Assembly: GCA_943333505.2 (NCBI GenBank)
Contig: CALQTN020000032.1
Coordinates: 1 to 49,313 of the forward strand
DNA: 49,313 nt
Reading direction: 5' to 3'
Origin: Asaia bogorensis
GTDB lineage: Bacteria > Pseudomonadota > Alphaproteobacteria > Acetobacterales > Acetobacteraceae
Shown here: piece after piece, positions 1 to 8,823 of the stretch
Position numbering within the stretch: position 1 is the stretch's first letter
Layout: each line of letters opens with the position of its first letter
The notes under the pieces: model-generated
Databases searched by the model: none
Told to the model about the DNA's origin: nothing
Seen by the model: only the letters and a program-made list of their open reading frames with translations
Translations under genes and position numbers: made by a program

Positions 1-122
1 AGGCGGCGAAGATCAGGGCCAGTGAAGTCAGATCGAAGCGCGATTGCGCGGGCCATGGGCGAGCCTCCAATGCTCGCCAGGTTGAATCACATCATCGCCG
101 CGTCGGGGAATCCCCACCGTGA

Positions 123-890
123 GTCAGAAGCCAAAGGCGTTGGTATTATCTGCGCGACTTCGAGGCCCTGGCCGATTTGCCCGCCTCCGCGATCCGCCGA
201 AAAAACCTGCTTGCCATCCGCGACGCAATCGCCGCAACCCGAGGCAACGGGGCGGCGAACGTTTTCATGAGGACCGCCGCTGTGCTGTTCCGCTGGGCGG
301 TTGACCGCGAGTGGATCGACCATATCCCCATCGAGCGCGCCAAAGCACTGCCCGGTGGCCACCTGCCCGCCTGGACGCCTGCCGAGGCCGATCACGCTGT
401 GACCGTATTTCCCGAGGCCCTGCGCCGCGCCGTGATCCTGGCGCGCTACACCGGGCAGCGGCGCGGGGATCTGATCGCGATGACCTGGCGCAGTTACGAC
501 GGCTCGATGATCAGGGTGCGCCAGCAGAAAACCGGCGCAGAGTTGGAAATCCCGGCGCATCCGGTTTTGCGCGCCGAAATGGACGCATGGAAGCGCGACG
601 CCACCAGCACCCACATATTGACCAGCGAGCGCGGGCAAATGTGGAAGGCCAACCACCTCAGCGTGACGATGAAGCTGCATCTCGACCGGCACGGCTTCCG
701 CCCGCATCTCAACGTCCACGGCCTGCGAAAACTGGCCGCCGCCGATCTGGTCGATGCCGAATGCACCGCGCATGAGATCGCCGCCATCACCGGCCATCAG
801 ACCTTAGCCATGGTGCAATTGTACACCAAGACGGCGGATCAGAAACGGCTGACGACGGCGGCGATTGTCAGGATCGAAAAGCGTTTTTAG
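123..890 (+). pseudogene. 5'-truncated tyrosine recombinase (integrase)
   Basis: The frame carries the catalytic half of a phage-type tyrosine recombinase, the enzyme class that integrates and excises mobile DNA. Visible are a core-binding helical stretch, the first catalytic Arg in TGQRRGDLI, the HGLRK box (His-x-x-Arg), and GHQTLAMVQLYTK with the nucleophilic Tyr, ending normally at TAG 888-890. Upstream the frame is closed by TGA at 120-122, and bases 1-119 do not read as integrase in any forward frame. About 255 residues remain where 350-400 is usual, so the N-terminal arm-binding part is missing. The only in-frame start I see is TTG at 177. No partner att site is visible. I infer a relic of an integrated element. 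A short recombinase using the TTG start cannot be excluded. Confidence 0.75.
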
Positions 891-899
891 TTTTGTTTT

Positions 900-917
900 G
901 CCATCATTGGCTTTTTT
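900..917 (+). terminator. weak intrinsic terminator after integrase
   Basis: A 4-bp GCCA/TGGC stem with a TCAT loop is followed by six T residues, ten bases after the integrase stop codon. The short stem makes it a weak candidate. It lies in the convergent gap between the integrase relic and rpsI. Confidence 0.35.
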
Positions 918-962
918 GCAAATTTACCCGGAAAACAATCAATGATTTCAAGCACATACAGA

Positions 963-1451
963 TCAGCGCTTGCTGAACTGGAAGCTCCGGCGAGCCTTGG
1001 CCTTGCCGTATTTCTTACGCTCGACCACACGGCTATCGCGGGTCAGGAAGCCAGCGACCTTGAGGATGCCACGCAGATCGGGTTCGTAATAGGTCAGCGC
1101 GCGGCTGATACCATGGCGCAACGCACCAGCCTGGCCGGACAGGCCGCCACCGTTCACCGTGCAGAACACGTCGAACGCGTTGTAGCGGTCAGCCACCAGG
1201 AAAGGCTGGGTGATCAGCATACGCAGCACGGGCCGGGCGAAATACTGGCCGACGCGCTTGCCGTTGACGATGATCTCGCCCTTGCCGGGCTTGATCCAAA
1301 CGCGGGCAATGGCGTTCTTGCGGCGGCCGGTTGCGTAGCTACGGCCAAGCGCGTCACGTTTCGGTTCTACCTTCGGGCGCTCGGTCGGGACGATTGTCGC
1401 GACGGCGAGGTCTTTAAGGTCAGCAAGGCTGCGGGTCTGGGTTCCGGACAT
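963..1451 (-). CDS. rpsI: 30S ribosomal protein S9 (uS9)
   Basis: The 162-residue product is S9, whose C-terminal tail reaches the P-site tRNA in the 30S subunit. The family core begins at the [17 protein letters not shown] stretch (about residues 42-58), and the protein ends in the basic tail RRSFQFSKR. An N-terminal extension of about 30 residues relative to E. coli S9 is normal for alphaproteobacteria. It follows rplM with a 4-nt gap, the conserved L13-S9 operon, and is probably translated from the same transcript. Nothing looks abnormal. Confidence 0.97.
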   Translation of the reverse strand: MSGTQTRSLADLKDLAVATIVPTERPKVEPKRDALGRSYATGRRKNAIARVWIKPGKGEIIVNGKRVGQYFARPVLRMLITQPFLVADRYNAFDVFCTVNGGGLSGQAGALRHGISRALTYYEPDLRGILKVAGFLTRDSRVVERKKYGKAKARRSFQFSKR

Positions 1452-1455
1452 CGGA

Positions 1456-1923
1456 TCAACCCCTCCTGTTCTTGGGGTTCATGCCGGCAACGTCCAGAGA
1501 CTTCGGGGTTTGCGCGTCATGCGGGTGGTTGGGATTGGCATAGACGAACAGATGTTTCATCTGACGGCGCTGCAGCGGGCCACGGGTGATCATGCGTTCG
1601 ACCGCTTTTTCGACCACGCGTTCCGGGAACTTGCTGTCCAGGCGCTGGCGCAGGGTGCGGCCCTTGATCCCACCCGAATAGCCGGTGTGGTAATAATGGG
1701 TTTCGCCATCGAGCTTGTTGCCGGTGATCTTCACCTTGTCGGCATTGATCACGATGACATTGTCACCGCAATCGACATGCGGGGTGAATTGCGGCTTGTG
1801 CTTGCCGCGCAGCCGGTTGGCGATGACAACCGCGAGACGACCCAGAACCACGCCCTCGGCGTCGATCAGGATCCAATCCTTGTTTACGTCGGCTGGCTTC
1901 AGCGCGACGGTGGTCTTCAGCAT
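1456..1923 (-). CDS. rplM: 50S ribosomal protein L13 (uL13)
   Basis: The 155-residue product is L13, an early-assembly 50S protein. Recognisable stretches are [15 protein letters not shown] near the N-terminus, [20 protein letters not shown], and the C-terminal GNPN-type motif seen here as [13 protein letters not shown]. The frame stays open upstream to 2052. I chose ATG at 1923 because it matches the usual L13 N-terminus ([10 protein letters not shown]) and has an AAAGGA ribosome-binding sequence about 8 nt upstream, while the extension has no L13 similarity. It is first in the rplM-rpsI operon, and no upstream partner is on the same strand for 120 bp. Confidence 0.97.
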   Translation of the reverse strand: MLKTTVALKPADVNKDWILIDAEGVVLGRLAVVIANRLRGKHKPQFTPHVDCGDNVIVINADKVKITGNKLDGETHYYHTGYSGGIKGRTLRQRLDSKFPERVVEKAVERMITRGPLQRRQMKHLFVYANPNHPHDAQTPKSLDVAGMNPKNRRG

Positions 1924-2048
1924 GGGGACGTCCTTTGCGAAGCGGACCCGGCACGCGGGGCACCAGGGAAGGTGCGGTCTATGATGGTCAGCGCCGATCC
2001 CGTCAAGCGATTTAGCATGTGGTAATATCATACCACCATCGCGCAAGT

Positions 2049-3524
2049 TCAATTTTCCGCGTTTATCCGCGCAATTGTGTTGGTGGTGCTGTGCCCGACT
2101 TCCAGCGGCACCAGCACCAGCCGGCCACCATTGGCGATAACTTCGGCCGCACCCACCACCTGATCGGGCGCGTAATCCGCCCCCTTGATGATCACATCAG
2201 GCAGCAGCGCGTTGACGATCTCGAGCGGGGTTTCCTCATCGAACAACACCACCAGATCGGCGGCCTCGAGTGCCGCCATCACCGTCGCCCGCGCGGTTTC
2301 GGACTGCACTGGCCGGGTCGGGCCCTTGAGCCGACGCACCGAGGCATCAGTGTTCAACGCCACCACCAGCCTGTCGCATGTCGTCCGGGCGCGGGCCAGC
2401 AAACCGACATGGCCTGGATGCAGCAGGTCAAAGCAGCCATTGGTAAAGCCGACCTTGAGCCCTCCCCTCCGCCATGCGGCGACGCGGGCGATGGCGGCCG
2501 GACGGTCAAGGATCTTGCGCGCCGGATCGGTGTGGGAATGCAAGGCCTCGGTGAGCTCGGACCGCAGCACCGTCGCAGTGCCAAGCTTGCCGACCGCGAT
2601 GCCAGCGGCGACATTGGCGAGGGCTGCGGCTTCGGGTAACGGCGCCCCGATCGCGAGCGCGGTGGCAAGCGTTGCGATCATTGTATCGCCCGCGCCGGAA
2701 ACATCGGCAACCGCACGCGCCTGCGTCGGCACATGCAGCGCCGGTTTGGCGCGTCGGACCAGCGTCATGCCCTTTTCGGATCGTGTGACCAGGACCGCCG
2801 CTGCGTCAGCTTGGGCACGCGCAGCCTCACCAGCGGCGGCGGCACCGGTATCGTCAAGCACGATGATGCCGGTTGCCTGGGATACTTCGAGCACGTTCGG
2901 GGTCAGCACATCGACCCCATGATAGGCGCCAAAATGCGCGCGCTTGGGATCGGCCAGCACCACCACCCCCGCCCGGTGGGCCAATGCAATGGCCGCGGCA
3001 AGCACGCGATCGGTGAACACGCCCTTGCCATAGTCGGACAGCACCATCACCCGCACCCCGGGCAGTGCCGCACCAATCGCTTCCAGCAGCGCTGCCTCGA
3101 TATCCGCATCAACGGGATCGGAGACCTCCTCATCCAGGCGCAGCAACTGGTGGCTGCCGGACATGAAACGGGTCTTGACCGAGCTTGGCCGGGGTGCGGG
3201 CACCAGCCGGGCGGAAATCGCCTGAGTGCCCGCGACAATCGTCGCGATTTCGTTGGCTGCCTCATCCCGCCCTACAACGCCAATGAGCAGCGCCTGCCCG
3301 CCAAGGGCTGCGATATTTTGCGCAACATTTCCTGCGCCGCCCAGCACACTGCGCCGCGTCTGCGCCCGCAGCACCGGGATGGGCGCTTCGGGCGAAATCC
3401 GCCGCACCTCGCCACCGACATAGCGGTCGAGCATGATATCACCCACCACCAGCACCCGGGCGTCGACAAATCTGTCAAGCCAGGGCGCCAGCGCCGGTTC
3501 GCTGAGCGGATCGAGCAAAGGCAA
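2049..3524 (-). CDS. hldE: Bifunctional heptose 7-phosphate kinase / heptose 1-phosphate adenylyltransferase
   Basis: The enzyme makes ADP-heptose for the lipopolysaccharide inner core. Residues about 20-330 form a PfkB/ribokinase-type kinase, with GGAGNVAQN near residue 62 and the catalytic DVSGAGDT (Asp280). Residues about 345-491 form a cytidylyltransferase-fold adenylyltransferase, with [13 protein letters not shown] at 360-372. The length of 491 fits fused HldE. The start is TTG at 3522-3524, preceded by GGAG at a good distance, and I see no better ATG. It is transcribed alone, divergent from the MFS relic. It implies an LPS-bearing Gram-negative envelope. Confidence 0.95.
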   Translation of the reverse strand: MPLLDPLSEPALAPWLDRFVDARVLVVGDIMLDRYVGGEVRRISPEAPIPVLRAQTRRSVLGGAGNVAQNIAALGGQALLIGVVGRDEAANEIATIVAGTQAISARLVPAPRPSSVKTRFMSGSHQLLRLDEEVSDPVDADIEAALLEAIGAALPGVRVMVLSDYGKGVFTDRVLAAAIALAHRAGVVVLADPKRAHFGAYHGVDVLTPNVLEVSQATGIIVLDDTGAAAAGEAARAQADAAAVLVTRSEKGMTLVRRAKPALHVPTQARAVADVSGAGDTMIATLATALAIGAPLPEAAALANVAAGIAVGKLGTATVLRSELTEALHSHTDPARKILDRPAAIARVAAWRRGGLKVGFTNGCFDLLHPGHVGLLARARTTCDRLVVALNTDASVRRLKGPTRPVQSETARATVMAALEAADLVVLFDEETPLEIVNALLPDVIIKGADYAPDQVVGAAEVIANGGRLVLVPLEVGHSTTNTIARINAEN

Positions 3525-3646
3525 AGGGCGGCTCCAACACAGAACACTGACCGTGATCTATAAGGTGGTCCGGCGATGCGTCAAAGCAGGTCGCCAACTG
3601 ACCGGCCCAACCACGCGCCCAGCAACGAATAGCCGCGGAGCACCCG

Positions 3647-4381
3647 ATGCCTCGCCGGACCAAATTGCACTATGGCTGGATTGTGGCCGCCGTCACCTTC
3701 GTGGTGCTGCTATCGACATCGAGCATCCGCGCCATCCCAGGCCTGATGATGGTGCCGTTACAGTCCGAGTTTGGCTGGTCACCCGCGGCCGTCGCCTCGG
3801 GGTTCAGACTGAATATCCTGCGTTACGGTTTTTCGGACCATTCTCGGTGGCGATCATGGACCGCTTCGGCATGCGACGGGTGCTGGGGGTGCTGACCCGC
3901 CAGTGCGGCCGCAGGGCAGATGGTGTTTCTGCCGGTGCTTGCCGGGATGGGCATGTTCAACATGATCGGCGCCACCGCATCCGGCTGGCTCAGCGACCGG
4001 ATCGACAACCGGGTGCTGCTGGCGGTTTATTTCATCGTGCGCGGCATTTCGCTGATCTATCTGCCATTCAGCTTCACCTCGCTCGATGGCCTGTCAGTCT
4101 TCGCGGTATTCTAAGGGCTTGACTGGATTGCCACAGTGCCGCCGACAATGCGCCTGTGCACCGCGATTTTCGGCCCTGAGAAAGGCGGCATGATGTGCGG
4201 CTGGGTCAGTGCAACCCACCAGCTTGGCGGGGCGATGGCGGCGTTTCTGGGCGGGGTGGCGCGCGGCGACCTCGGCGGCTATCTGGAAGCGTTCATTGTT
4301 GCCGGACTGACCTGTATGGTCGCGGCGGCAATGGTGCTGCTGATCGGCCGCGGAGCGCGACTGACGGCGGTGGCGGCATAA
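3647..4381 (+). pseudogene. Decayed MFS transporter
   Basis: Three out-of-register pieces read as one major facilitator protein. The first is the N-terminus LHYGWIVAAVTFVVLL with a following extracellular loop. A frameshift near 3820 then moves homology (FFGPFSVAIMDRFGMRRVLG) to another frame. After it, most of the middle of the protein is missing and sequence resumes at GMGMFNMIGATASGWLSDRI. A TAA at 4112-4114 interrupts FAVF*GLDWIATVPPT, where a Tyr codon would be expected. The C-terminal helices follow to 4381. Only about 735 bp remain of roughly 1.2 kb. The gene cannot make a functional carrier. Its original substrate is unknown. Confidence 0.85.
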
Positions 4382-4395
4382 ACGGGAGGCAAAAA

Positions 4396-5226
4396 ATGTC
4401 CGAGAGCTTGCAAGACCTGCTGGCGGCGCGCTTTGGCGAGACCCTGGAAATCCCGGCCGAACTGGCCGCCTCCCCGGTCGCACGATCCATCGCCAACCAT
4501 CGCACCATCCGCCATTATCGCGATCAGCCAGTGTCCCCGGAACTGGTACGCGCGCTGTGCGCTGTCGCGCTTTCGGCGCCATCAAAAAGCGATTTGCAAC
4601 AATGCGATATCATGGTGGTACAGGACCCTGCCCAACGCGCCAAACTGTCTGCCCTGCTGCCAGATAATCCATGGGCCGCCAAAGCCCCGGCGTTTCTGGT
4701 GTTCTGCGGCGACAACGCCCGCCACCGCCGCGTGCATGACTTGCGGGGCCATCCAATGGTCAACGATCATCTGGATGCGTTCTTCAATCCCGGTGTCGAT
4801 GCCGGTATCGTACTCGGCACCTTCATCGCCGCCGCCGAGGCGATTGGGATGTGCACCTGCCCGATCAGTGCCATTCGAAACCAACCCGAGCAGGTTGCCG
4901 AAATTCTTGGCCTGCCGAACCATGTCTATCCGGTCGCCGGGCTGTGTCTGGGCTGGCCGGCCCATAACGGCGCGATGTCACCCCGGCTTGGCCTTGCCGC
5001 CACCGTTCACGTCGATCGCTACAATGGCGCCGACCTGCCAATCCAGATTGATGAATATGATGCGCGACGCAATCTGACCCGGCCCTACCGCGATCGCCGC
5101 GATGATGCCCGATTTGGCGCCGATAAACCCTATGGCTGGTCCGAGGATAAAGCGCGGCAATACGCGTCCCCGGAACGCCAGGGCTGGGGCCGCTTCGTGA
5201 GGGCGCGCGGTTTCAAGCTCGACTGA
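4396..5226 (+). CDS. Nitroreductase-family NADPH-dependent flavin oxidoreductase
   Basis: The 276-residue protein belongs to the nitroreductase fold (NfsA/FRP-like), FMN enzymes that use NAD(P)H to reduce nitro compounds, quinones or flavins. Family marks are the N-terminal SIANHRTIRHYRDQPVSPELV (FMN-phosphate Arg cluster), LSAPSKSDLQQ, the central AAEAIGMCTCPISAIRNQPEQ, and the GLCLGWPA segment. The ATG at 4396 has GGGAGG 6 nt upstream. It starts 14 nt after the MFS relic, so it may once have been co-transcribed with it. The substrate cannot be told from sequence. Confidence 0.87.
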   Translation: MSESLQDLLAARFGETLEIPAELAASPVARSIANHRTIRHYRDQPVSPELVRALCAVALSAPSKSDLQQCDIMVVQDPAQRAKLSALLPDNPWAAKAPAFLVFCGDNARHRRVHDLRGHPMVNDHLDAFFNPGVDAGIVLGTFIAAAEAIGMCTCPISAIRNQPEQVAEILGLPNHVYPVAGLCLGWPAHNGAMSPRLGLAATVHVDRYNGADLPIQIDEYDARRNLTRPYRDRRDDARFGADKPYGWSEDKARQYASPERQGWGRFVRARGFKLD

Positions 5227-5242
5227 AAAAGGATAAAAAAAG

Positions 5243-5264
5243 GGCGGCGCGTTGCCGCGCCGCC
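5243..5264 (+). terminator. GC-rich hairpin after nitroreductase
   Basis: A perfect 9-bp stem, GGCGGCGCG/CGCGCCGCC, surrounds a TTGC loop 16 nt after the nitroreductase stop. It is followed by AAGTTT rather than a clean T run, and preceded by a run of A. It is probably a terminator. Confidence 0.55.
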
Positions 5265-5475
5265 AAGTTTAGGGAGGAAACGTCCAAGAAAGCAGCACCG
5301 CGATACTCTGCCGTGCTGCGGTGCAACAATTACGAGTTTCAGGAATGGGGTGCAAGCACTTTTTTGCATTGCAGCATAGAAATTTTGCCGGGCAGGATCA
5401 GCATCCATTTCCAGAGCTGTTCGTAAGCCATGATTTAGTCAGTATTTTTTAACGTTTGATCGGCTAGGATCAGCG
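5265..5475 (+). other. Gap with orphan Shine-Dalgarno and competing hairpins
   Basis: No gene is evident. At 5271-5281 there is an ideal ribosome-binding sequence (AGGGAGGAAAC) with no start codon after it. At about 5292-5325, CAGCAC/GTGCTG and GCACCGC/GCGGTGC can form mutually exclusive hairpins. TGCAA/TTGCA with a T run lies near 5351-5368. It could be the leader of a lost gene or a leader for the downstream lytic transglycosylase. Confidence 0.3.
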
Positions 5476-6444
5476 ATGAGCATTTCTCTCCGCAGTTGCC
5501 TCAGCGTGCTGGCGCTAATGGTCGCGCCGCTTGGGCAGACACTGGCCGATACCGGTCCAGGCGGCACAATCCTGCCAATCCAGCCAGGGATCGGGCTGTT
5601 TGCCGCGCGGCCAGTGCCGACAACAACCCGACCGACGGTGCCGGCAATGATCGCGCGTCCCAATTCCGGGCTGCCCCAAGCGATGCCCGCTGCCGTCGTC
5701 CCATCCCAAGCTGCGACACTGCGGATCCCGCCCACGCCGGGGCTACAATGCCGCCAGGCAATCCGCGCCGCCGAACAGGCTGCCGCCATACCGAGCCAGT
5801 TGATGGCCGCCATTGGCCGGATCGAAAGCGGCAGGCGCGATGCCAATGGCGTCGTCCACCCTTGGCCCTGGTCGATCAATGCCGAAGGGGTCGATCACGT
5901 CTATGACACCAAGGCCGAGGCGGTGGCCGCAGTGCGCGCGATGCAGGCGCGCGGGATGAAATCGATCGATGTCGGCTGCATGCAGGTCAATCTGATGTAC
6001 CATCCCAAGGCCTTCGCATCGCTGGAACAGGCCTTTGATCCGGCAGCCAACGCAGTATACGCCGCGCGCTATTTGAACGAACTGTTCACCCAGACCGGTT
6101 CCTGGCCAAAGGCGACCGCCGCCTACCATTCCGCCACCCCGGAACGCGGCACGCCCTACCAGCAAAAAGTGGCCGCGATCTGGCCCGAAGAAAAAAAGCA
6201 GCTCGCAATCACGCCAGGCGCTGGCGGTACTGTCTGGGCGAACAACGCCTTCACCGGCAATGCCTGGAACACCGGCGTGGCCGGCGGCGGAAATCAGCTT
6301 AGCAATAACGCCAATGCGGCCAGAATTATTCCGGCCGCCCCAGGTGCCGTCGGGCGCGACCTGGCGGCCTATCGCAACGCCCCGATTGGCGTGGCCCGCC
6401 TGCCAGCCCAGCTTGCCCAGGCAGACGCGCGTCCGCCCTCGTGA
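5476..6444 (+). CDS. Exported lytic transglycosylase (SLT domain)
   Basis: The 322-residue protein begins with a hydrophobic signal peptide (about residues 1-24, ending near TLADT). A Pro/Thr-rich linker follows to about residue 85. The SLT domain then runs to about residue 235: AIGRIESGRRDANG carries the catalytic Glu, DVGCMQVNLMYHP is the GxMQ-type motif, and NAVYAARYLNEL is the third motif. It would cleave peptidoglycan glycan strands in the periplasm. The last 90 residues are low-complexity and Asn/Ala/Gly-rich. The ATG at 5476 has AGGA upstream. It resembles the IagB/VirB1-like class, but no secretion-system genes are nearby. Confidence 0.85.
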   Translation: MSISLRSCLSVLALMVAPLGQTLADTGPGGTILPIQPGIGLFAARPVPTTTRPTVPAMIARPNSGLPQAMPAAVVPSQAATLRIPPTPGLQCRQAIRAAEQAAAIPSQLMAAIGRIESGRRDANGVVHPWPWSINAEGVDHVYDTKAEAVAAVRAMQARGMKSIDVGCMQVNLMYHPKAFASLEQAFDPAANAVYAARYLNELFTQTGSWPKATAAYHSATPERGTPYQQKVAAIWPEEKKQLAITPGAGGTVWANNAFTGNAWNTGVAGGGNQLSNNANAARIIPAAPGAVGRDLAAYRNAPIGVARLPAQLAQADARPPS

Positions 6445-6496
6445 AACGCCCGCCAATCTGAGCTAGGATGTCGATCCAGTCAGTGCGAGGATCGCC

Positions 6497-7477
6497 ATGC
6501 GGCTTCATGATTTCGGCCCCCTGCCCCCGGTTTCACGCCTGACGCTCGGCGGCGGCGGTCTGGGAATGGTTTGGGGTTCGACCACATTCGCAGAGTGCGT
6601 CGCCACCGTGCATGACGCCATCGCCGCCGGCATCACCCTCATCGACCTCGCACCACGCTACGGCGACGGCAAGGCTGAGGAGGTGGTTGGCGCCGCCCTC
6701 AACGGCACACTCCCCGCAGGCGTGCGGGTCACCAGCAAATGCATCCTTGGCAACCTTCCTGCGTCCGAGATCGAGGGGATTTTGCGTCGATCGATCGACG
6801 GCAGCCTGCGGCGGCTGAAACTGTCGTGCATCGACTTGTTCCTGCTCCACTCCAACATCGTTCCCGATATTGCCTTCATCGAAGCCCGCCCTGGCTCGGA
6901 AATCCGGCTGCTACCCTACGGGCTGTTCGTCGATCACGTCCGCCCCATCTTTGAAAAACTGGTCGCCGAAGGGCTGATCGGCGCATGGGGGATCACCGGG
7001 ATCGGGCATCCCGACACCATTCTTAAACTGCTGGGGGAGGCGCCGAAACCGGCTGTGGTCCAGATCATCGCCAATTTGCTCGACTCGCCCGGCGCTCTCA
7101 AATTCTTCGACGGCCCAGCCAAACCACGAGAGATCATGGCCACCGCCCGCGCCCAGGGCATCGGCATCATGGGCATCAGGGCGGTCCAGGCCGGGGCGCT
7201 TACCGCCGCGATCGACCGCGTGCTGCCGCCCGAACATGCCGATGCCCGCGACTTCGCCCGCGCCGCCAGCTTCCGCGCGCTCTGTACTGAACTTGGCGCA
7301 AACCCGGCGATATTAGCCCATCGCTACGCCCTGTCGTTGCCGATAGACACGCTGGTCCTCGGGGTTAAAAATCGCCAGGAACTCACCGATTGCATTGCGG
7401 CCGAAATCGCTGGCCCGCTGACCGCAGCCGAAATCGCCCAAATTGACGCCGTCATCCCAGCAGGAACAATTTCATGA
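6497..7477 (+). CDS. Aldo/keto reductase
   Basis: The 326-residue (alpha/beta)8 NAD(P)H oxidoreductase shows the catalytic tetrad in order: Asp and Tyr in LIDLAPRYGDG, Lys in VTSKC, and His in DLFLLHSN. The C-terminal part contains VVQIIANLLD and the GIMGIRAVQAGALT segment, which resembles the galactose/threo-aldose dehydrogenase branch. GAGGAT precedes the ATG. Its last four bases overlap the start of the LLM oxidoreductase (ATGA), so the two are translationally coupled and may act in one pathway. The substrate is unknown. Confidence 0.87.
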   Translation: MRLHDFGPLPPVSRLTLGGGGLGMVWGSTTFAECVATVHDAIAAGITLIDLAPRYGDGKAEEVVGAALNGTLPAGVRVTSKCILGNLPASEIEGILRRSIDGSLRRLKLSCIDLFLLHSNIVPDIAFIEARPGSEIRLLPYGLFVDHVRPIFEKLVAEGLIGAWGITGIGHPDTILKLLGEAPKPAVVQIIANLLDSPGALKFFDGPAKPREIMATARAQGIGIMGIRAVQAGALTAAIDRVLPPEHADARDFARAASFRALCTELGANPAILAHRYALSLPIDTLVLGVKNRQELTDCIAAEIAGPLTAAEIAQIDAVIPAGTIS

Positions 7478-8409
7478 AATTCGGTATCCACAATCCATCC
7501 TGGCTGTTCCCTGGCGACATCGCCGACATCTTCGCCGGTGTCACCGCCAAAGCCCAATGGGCCGAAAACAACGGCTTCACCTGGTTTTCCGTCATGGACC
7601 ACGTCATCCAGATCGACCCGGTCGGCGCCCGCGACGAACCGTTCATGGAAAGTTGGACCGTGCTTGCGGCGCTGGCCGCCGTCACCAGCCGCATCAGGCT
7701 CGCAACCCTGGTCTCGTCTGTCGCCTACCGAAACCCGGCCCATCTCGCCAAAATCGCCGCTACCGTCGATATCATCAGCCGCGGCCGCATGACGCTGGGC
7801 ATCGGCGCCGGATGGTTCCAAGCCGAATATCAACAATATGGCTGGGATTTCCCGTCCGCCCCGGCCACCCGCATCCGCCAGATGGAGGAAGCCGTCCGCC
7901 TTATCCGCGCGCTATGGGCTGGGCCGCGCACCACTTTCCACGGCACATATTTCCATGCCGACAACACCATCCTCGAACCGAAACCCCTGCAAAAACCCCA
8001 ACCACCCATCATGATCGCAGGTGGCGGCGAACAAATGACACTGCGCGCCGTCGCCCGCCAAGGCGACGCCTGCAACGTCTTCGGCGACCCCGAAACCGTG
8101 CGCCACAAGTTCGACATCCTACGCCAGCACTGCGACACCCAGAACCGGCCCTACGAGGCGATCGAACGCACCAACACGATCAGCCTGCTGCTCGCCCCAA
8201 CCGACGCCGCCCTCGCCGCCAAACTCACCCGCTACAACCTCCCCGCAACCTTCGCCGGCAATGCCCTCACCACCAGCGGGGCCACCGAACTCATCGGCCG
8301 CTACCAACAGGCCGGCACACAGCTCCTGATCAGCAGCGCCTACCGCAACGACGCCGAAACGCTGGAAATCCTGGCACGCGACATTATGCCGGGTTTTTTG
8401 GGTGCCTGA
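7474..8409 (+). CDS. LLM-class flavin-dependent oxidoreductase
   Basis: The 311-residue luciferase-like TIM-barrel protein begins MKFGIHNP and contains GFTWFSVMDHV, ASVTSRIRLATLVS-type, and GRMTLGIGAGWFQAEY segments typical of the F420/FMN-dependent LLM family. It would oxidise or reduce a small molecule using reduced FMN or F420, and which one is not decidable here. It is coupled by a 4-nt overlap to the aldo/keto reductase upstream. Its stop lies just before the 144-bp palindromic element, which separates it from the convergent DUF1150 gene. Confidence 0.87.
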   Translation: MKFGIHNPSWLFPGDIADIFAGVTAKAQWAENNGFTWFSVMDHVIQIDPVGARDEPFMESWTVLAALAAVTSRIRLATLVSSVAYRNPAHLAKIAATVDIISRGRMTLGIGAGWFQAEYQQYGWDFPSAPATRIRQMEEAVRLIRALWAGPRTTFHGTYFHADNTILEPKPLQKPQPPIMIAGGGEQMTLRAVARQGDACNVFGDPETVRHKFDILRQHCDTQNRPYEAIERTNTISLLLAPTDAALAAKLTRYNLPATFAGNALTTSGATELIGRYQQAGTQLLISSAYRNDAETLEILARDIMPGFLGA

Positions 8410-8414
8410 GGTTC

Positions 8415-8558
8415 GGTGAAGGAAGCGTTGGGGCGCTGCCCCAGACCCCGCCAGGGAAGGTCCCTGGACGCCAAACCCGAAGAAAGAAAGCCGGGATTGA
8501 AGAAGGGGGTCCCACCCCGGCGGGAGGCGAGTGGCAGCGCCCCTCGCCTTTCTTCACC
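8415..8558. repeat. 144-bp GC-rich palindromic element
   Basis: The ends form a terminal inverted repeat of about 26 bp with a few mismatches: GGTGAAG..GGGGCGCTGCC on the left pairs with GGCAGCGCCCC..CTTCACC on the right, the inner 11 bp being perfect. Inside are two more palindromes, 8430-8442 (GGGGC GCT GCCCC) and 8451-8467 (CCAGGGA AGG TCCCTGG). It fills the gap between two convergent genes. It looks like a non-coding REP/MITE-type unit. Very similar GC-rich intergenic sequences are, from memory, common in Acetobacteraceae. It may also terminate transcription from both sides. Confidence 0.7.
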
Positions 8559-8563
8559 CCAGC

Positions 8564-8806
8564 CTAATGCACTAAAATCGGCATCATTTCGTGTTGCAGG
8601 ATTGCAGCGATCGCGCCGTCATGGGTTTCGGCGATCGCCATTGGCCGACCGTCGGCGGCGTGGATAGCGGTCATGGCGGTGCCATCGACCTGGACGGTTT
8701 TGATGTAGGCAATTTGCGACACGCCGAGCCTGCCGAGTTCTTCGGGGGAAAGCTTGCGGATGTCGAAGGTTTTCAGGTCAAGTTTGGTGGGTTGTGCGCG
8801 TGCCAT
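8564..8806 (-). CDS. DUF1150 family small protein
   Basis: The 80-residue protein matches the alphaproteobacterial DUF1150 family: a DIRKLSPEELGRLGVSQIAYIK core, then VQVDGTAMTAIHAADG and a C-terminal PMAIAETHDGAIAAI. The function is unknown. I place the start at ATG 8806 (MARAQPTKLD), with GGAGAA 8 nt upstream, instead of an upstream extension. It lies 17 nt after hsp20, an arrangement repeatedly seen in alphaproteobacteria. It is therefore probably co-expressed with the heat-shock gene. Confidence 0.8.
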   Translation of the reverse strand: MARAQPTKLDLKTFDIRKLSPEELGRLGVSQIAYIKTVQVDGTAMTAIHAADGRPMAIAETHDGAIAAILQHEMMPILVH

Positions 8807-8823
8807 AGCTGTTCTCCTGCGTA

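Noticed and set aside
2733-3563. 276-codon plus-strand frame over hldE
   Set aside because: Antisense of a complete HldE gene. No motif.
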